Below are positions 13,648 through 16,698 of a stretch of DNA of 16,698 nt, one piece after another (positions within the stretch are counted from its first letter, which is position 1; each line of letters starts with the position of its first letter). This DNA comes from CAZUMH01 sp964621645 (lineage in GTDB: Bacteria; Zhuqueibacterota; QNDG01; JAGLOF01): assembly GCA_964621645.1 (NCBI GenBank), contig CAZUMH010000080.1:1-16698 (forward strand), written 5' to 3'. The notes below the pieces were generated by a model. It did not search any database. It was not told where the DNA came from and saw only the letters and a program-made list of their open reading frames with translations. The position numbers and the translations under genes are program-made.

Positions 13648-16600
13648 ATGGATCAAAAGATCGACAGTATCCGGAAATACCTGGAGGAACTGCGGTCTCT
13701 GCCTCCCGAAAACGGTTCCGGAACAAAACATGCTCTGGAACTGTTGGAAGAGAGTGAATCTCTTCTTGGGGAAGCGGCGGACACAGCCTTCTGGCACGAC
13801 TGGCTTGACTGGACCAGCAGGCCCCGCTATCTGCAGGCTCTGCCAGGAGATAACGAGCGAATGCGCTGGGCGGAGGCCGCCTTCAGGGCAATTCAGATCT
13901 CCGGTTATTCCCTGGAAGTGATGCTGCGCCAGCGGGTGCTCGAGCATCCGGACCGGTTCCTCTTCCGGGCCTTCAGGGGAACCAGCGAGCTGCACTGGAC
14001 CTACGCCCAGATCGACCAGCGGTTGCGGGAGATGGCGGCGCTCTTTTACCGGACCGCCGAAAAACCCATCCTGGCCATCTGGGCCGAGAATAGTCTGGAG
14101 ACGGCCTGCACCGATCTGGCCTGTCTCACCTACGGCATTGTGGACACCCCACTTAACGTTCATTTCGATCCCGGGATCGTAGCCGGAATCATTGAACGTC
14201 TTGGGATCAATATCGTGGTCACAGACAGTGCCGGGCGCTGCCGGGCGCTTGAGAAAATTTCTTCCGGTCTTAAAAAACCGTTATCTATCTTTGTAACGGA
14301 CAGTATGATTAGCTCCACAGGAGAACGCACCGCATACCTGGCCCAGGCCGGCAAACAGCTGGCCCTGGACGAGATCGCCGCCATCCTGGAAAAGAGGCCG
14401 CGACCGCCCCTGGGACGATTGGCCACTGTCATGTTTACTTCCGGCAGCACAGGCAGTCCCAAAGGCGTCAGTTTCTCGGAATACCACATCATCAGCAAAC
14501 GCTTCGCCCGCGGCGCCGCCCTGCCCGACGTCGGGCAGGATGAGCTTCTGGTCGCCTATCTGCCGCTCTTCCACACCTTCGGCCGCTACCTGGAAATGCT
14601 GGGTATGATCTACTGGCACGGCACCTATGTCTTCGCTGGGAATCCCAGTGCCGACGCTCTCTTTTCTCTCTTCCCCCGCTTTGAGCCTACCGGTTTTATC
14701 AGCGTGCCGCTGCGCTGGGCCCAGCTTTTCGAACGCTGCCAGGCCGAAATGTCCGAGTTTGCCGCCGGACGTAAAGGCAGTAAACTGCCGCGTGCGGTGA
14801 CCGGCGGCCGGCTGCGCTGGGGCCTCTCCGCCGCCGGATATCTCGATCCTTCCGTCTTCCGGTTTTTCAATCGCCACGGCATCGCCCTCTGCAGCGGCTT
14901 CGGCATGACCGAGGCCACCGGGGGTATTACCATGACGCCCCCCGGCGAGTATGTGGAGGATTCCACCGGCATCCTGCTGCCCGGTCTGCAAGCGCAACTG
15001 AGCGACCGGGGTGAAATGCAGGTGAGGGGGCATTACATCGCCCGCTATCTGGAAGACGCGGGTCCCGGGGATATCATCCCGTATCCCGATAAGGAGAATC
15101 CTCCCTACTGGCTGGCTACCGGTGATATCTTCCAGCGGGACGACCAGGGACATTTTAAAATAATCGACCGTCTCAAGGATATATACAAGAACAACAAGGG
15201 CCAGACCATCGCGCCCCGCCGGGTGGAACAGAAATTCGAGGGTGTTCCCGGCATCAAGCGAACCTTTCTGGTTGGGGACGGCCGTCCCTACAACATCCTC
15301 TTCATCGTACCGGACGAGGCGGATCCCCTCTTGAAACGCTTTCCGGATGAAGAGAGCCGGCGGGAATATTTTCACCAGCTTATCACCAAGGCCAACCAGG
15401 ATCTGGCCCCGTTCGAACGTGTCATCAATTTCACCTTGCTGCCCCGGGATTTCCAGGAAGCTAAAAAGGAGATCACCCCCAAGGGCAGCCTGAACCGTAA
15501 AATCATCGAAGCAAATTTCGCAGAGACCATCAACCGGCTCTACAAGAGCCAGCACATCGACCTGAAGGCGGGAGATTGGACTGTGCGGCTGCCCCGCTGG
15601 TTATACCGGGACAAATCCATTCTCGAGGATGACATCGTGGTCACTCCCTCCGGACTTGAAAACCGCAGCAGTAGGGAAACACTCCCCCTGGGGAACAGAT
15701 CCGCTCAAGGGACTGTACGGGTGGGCGACCTGCTCTATCCCGTTAACGGCCGGATTCTCGATCTGGGGATTTTCTGCCGTCAGCCCCTCCTCTGGGCCGG
15801 CAATCCCTCACTGGTGCGCTTCGCTCCTGTAAAAGACGGCTGGTCCGTCCCCTTTGGTGAGATCTCGCCCCACCCCCTCCTGCCCGATGATGACAGTCTG
15901 CCTCGCTACGATGAGAAGAGTCTTCCCCTTCCCTCCGGCCTCAAAGAACCGATATTGGATAATCTGCACCGCCAGACTTCCCTGTCGCTGTTTGGATCCT
16001 CAACCGCGGCTCTGGCCGCCCTGGAACAGCTGGAGACGGTCCTTCTGGAAGCCGAGGACCGGGAAGCTGAGCTGATTCGCAGCCGCCTGGAATCTCTGGC
16101 CGGCCATCCGGAGGAAAAAGTACGCTCTGAGGCCTATCGCATTCTGCTCCTAGATGAACCGACTCCGGACTATAGCAATTCCTTCCCCGCCTTCATCCGT
16201 TCGGGTAAGACGTTTCTCAGCCCTCAGAGCATGGAGAAAATCGCCTTCTCCCATCTGGAGGAAAGACGCCTGGAAGCCCTGCGGCGGCGGCTCTTTACCT
16301 ACCGGGTACAGCTGGACTGGCCGGTTTCCCCGGTAACGCGGCAGCAGTTCGTACGGATTCTTCTGGTGCTGAGCCGCTTCGCCGCATCACATCCCGAATT
16401 TTACCATACCATCAGGGCCGAGATGGCCAGCTGGATCCTGCATTCCAGCGATCCTGAGTTAGCAGAAAACGCCGACTATGTTCTCACCGAAACTTACACC
16501 ACCTACGAAAAACGGCTGGAAAAGGAGACTCCGCCCCAGAATGAGGCATTCTGGAAAGAGCGGCTGGTTTTTGAAGACGGGATCGCGGATGACGAAAAGC

Positions 16601-16698
16601 ACCGCATGCGGCGCATTCTCACCAGCACCACCTTTTTAAAGCAATCCATCCTGCTGGCATTTAACGAGGAGCGGTTCGATCTGGAGCAGATACCTCCA
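13648..16698 (+). CDS. AMP-binding (ANL superfamily) acyl-CoA-synthetase-like enzyme with long C-terminal extension, partial
   Basis: The frame is open for 1017 codons to the window edge. Residues of about 90-640 form an adenylation domain: the P-loop FTSGSTGSPKGV (263-274), FGMTEATGG (418-426), ATGD (490-493), the hinge IDRLKD (506-511, with R508), and the C-terminal lysine region TPKGSLNRK (610-618). These steps adenylate a carboxylate and usually pass it to a thiol. The overall look is closest to long-chain fatty-acyl-CoA synthetases. An N-terminal 90-residue helical extension and at least 380 residues after position 640 fall outside the domain. The latter include a helical, HEAT-like stretch (about 790-840) and further charged helices, with no motif I know. 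No strong ribosome site precedes ATG 13648. The end of the protein lies beyond the window, so any later domain is unseen. Confidence 0.82.
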   Translation, partial: MDQKIDSIRKYLEELRSLPPENGSGTKHALELLEESESLLGEAADTAFWHDWLDWTSRPRYLQALPGDNERMRWAEAAFRAIQISGYSLEVMLRQRVLEHPDRFLFRAFRGTSELHWTYAQIDQRLREMAALFYRTAEKPILAIWAENSLETACTDLACLTYGIVDTPLNVHFDPGIVAGIIERLGINIVVTDSAGRCRALEKISSGLKKPLSIFVTDSMISSTGERTAYLAQAGKQLALDEIAAILEKRPRPPLGRLATVMFTSGSTGSPKGVSFSEYHIISKRFARGAALPDVGQDELLVAYLPLFHTFGRYLEMLGMIYWHGTYVFAGNPSADALFSLFPRFEPTGFISVPLRWAQLFERCQAEMSEFAAGRKGSKLPRAVTGGRLRWGLSAAGYLDPSVFRFFNRHGIALCSGFGMTEATGGITMTPPGEYVEDSTGILLPGLQAQLSDRGEMQVRGHYIARYLEDAGPGDIIPYPDKENPPYWLATGDIFQRDDQGHFKIIDRLKDIYKNNKGQTIAPRRVEQKFEGVPGIKRTFLVGDGRPYNILFIVPDEADPLLKRFPDEESRREYFHQLITKANQDLAPFERVINFTLLPRDFQEAKKEITPKGSLNRKIIEANFAETINRLYKSQHIDLKAGDWTVRLPRWLYRDKSILEDDIVVTPSGLENRSSRETLPLGNRSAQGTVRVGDLLYPVNGRILDLGIFCRQPLLWAGNPSLVRFAPVKDGWSVPFGEISPHPLLPDDDSLPRYDEKSLPLPSGLKEPILDNLHRQTSLSLFGSSTAALAALEQLETVLLEAEDREAELIRSRLESLAGHPEEKVRSEAYRILLLDEPTPDYSNSFPAFIRSGKTFLSPQSMEKIAFSHLEERRLEALRRRLFTYRVQLDWPVSPVTRQQFVRILLVLSRFAASHPEFYHTIRAEMASWILHSSDPELAENADYVLTETYTTYEKRLEKETPPQNEAFWKERLVFEDGIADDEKHRMRRILTSTTFLKQSILLAFNEERFDLEQIPP

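Noticed and set aside
14281..15555. 424-codon open frame on the minus strand within the AMP-binding gene
   Set aside because: The plus-strand frame carries all the ANL motifs; the antisense frame shows no family and mirrors its codon bias.
1..16698. CRISPR arrays, tRNA or rRNA genes, transposases or integrases
   Set aside because: I saw no regularly spaced repeats, no tRNA cloverleaf and no transposase or integrase motif in the frames I read.

Overview
The window looks like chromosomal DNA from an anaerobic or microaerophilic bacterium with an outer membrane, possibly of the FCB group or a deltaproteobacteria-like lineage. The evidence is a lipoprotein with a Ser after the lipobox Cys, a TIGR03545/TIGR03546-type gene pair that is typical of outer-membrane bacteria, and a selenocysteine gene in a metalloid/redox operon. 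No rRNA or tRNA is present to fix the taxonomy. Start codons are mixed ATG, GTG and TTG, and most genes have clear GGAGG-type ribosome sites. Two long genes run off the window ends: one on the minus strand at position 1 and one on the plus strand at position 16698.

Layout. 1-1606 (minus) is the N-terminal 535 codons of a secreted GxGYxYP protein (putative glycoside hydrolase). 1715-4048 (minus) is a visibly AT-richer block with a DUF6483-like cytoplasmic protein, a two-helix DUF4405-like membrane protein and a CPA2-type cation:proton antiporter. 4258-6323 (minus) is a TIGR03545-like membrane-anchored protein, preceded by a 5'-truncated remnant of its usual partner TIGR03546. 6464-6781 (minus) is a small hypothetical membrane protein.

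The core of the window is a plus-strand operon at 7272-10746, with a separately spaced OsmC gene at 10903-11304. The order is ArsR-family repressor, ArsP-type permease, a selenoprotein with a Cys-Sec pair, a TM0996-type small thioredoxin (CPNC), a thioredoxin-fold lipoprotein (CTPC), a CcdA-like electron-transfer membrane protein, then the OsmC peroxidase. The selenoprotein is only visible if the in-frame TGA at 9110-9112 is read as selenocysteine. A perfect 7-bp hairpin with a GGTC loop lies 14 nt after the TGA, as expected for a bacterial SECIS. Two operators of identical geometry (TTCGT-N6-ACGAA) lie at the arsR promoter and in front of the permease. The operon reads as a metalloid/organometalloid (As, Se or similar) efflux system coupled to thiol/selenol redox chemistry, with electrons passed across the membrane by CcdA to the periplasmic or outer-membrane thioredoxin lipoprotein.

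Downstream, a 22-nt-arm inverted repeat (11312-11407) separates the OsmC gene from a convergent minus-strand gene (11416-13266) that fuses an isoprenylcysteine-methyltransferase-like membrane domain to HEAT repeats. Divergent from it is a very long AMP-binding (ANL superfamily) enzyme (13648 to the end), whose adenylation domain is followed by at least 380 residues of unrecognised sequence. The Cys-Sec protein in its redox operon and the two unusual fusion-type proteins are the most interesting items.
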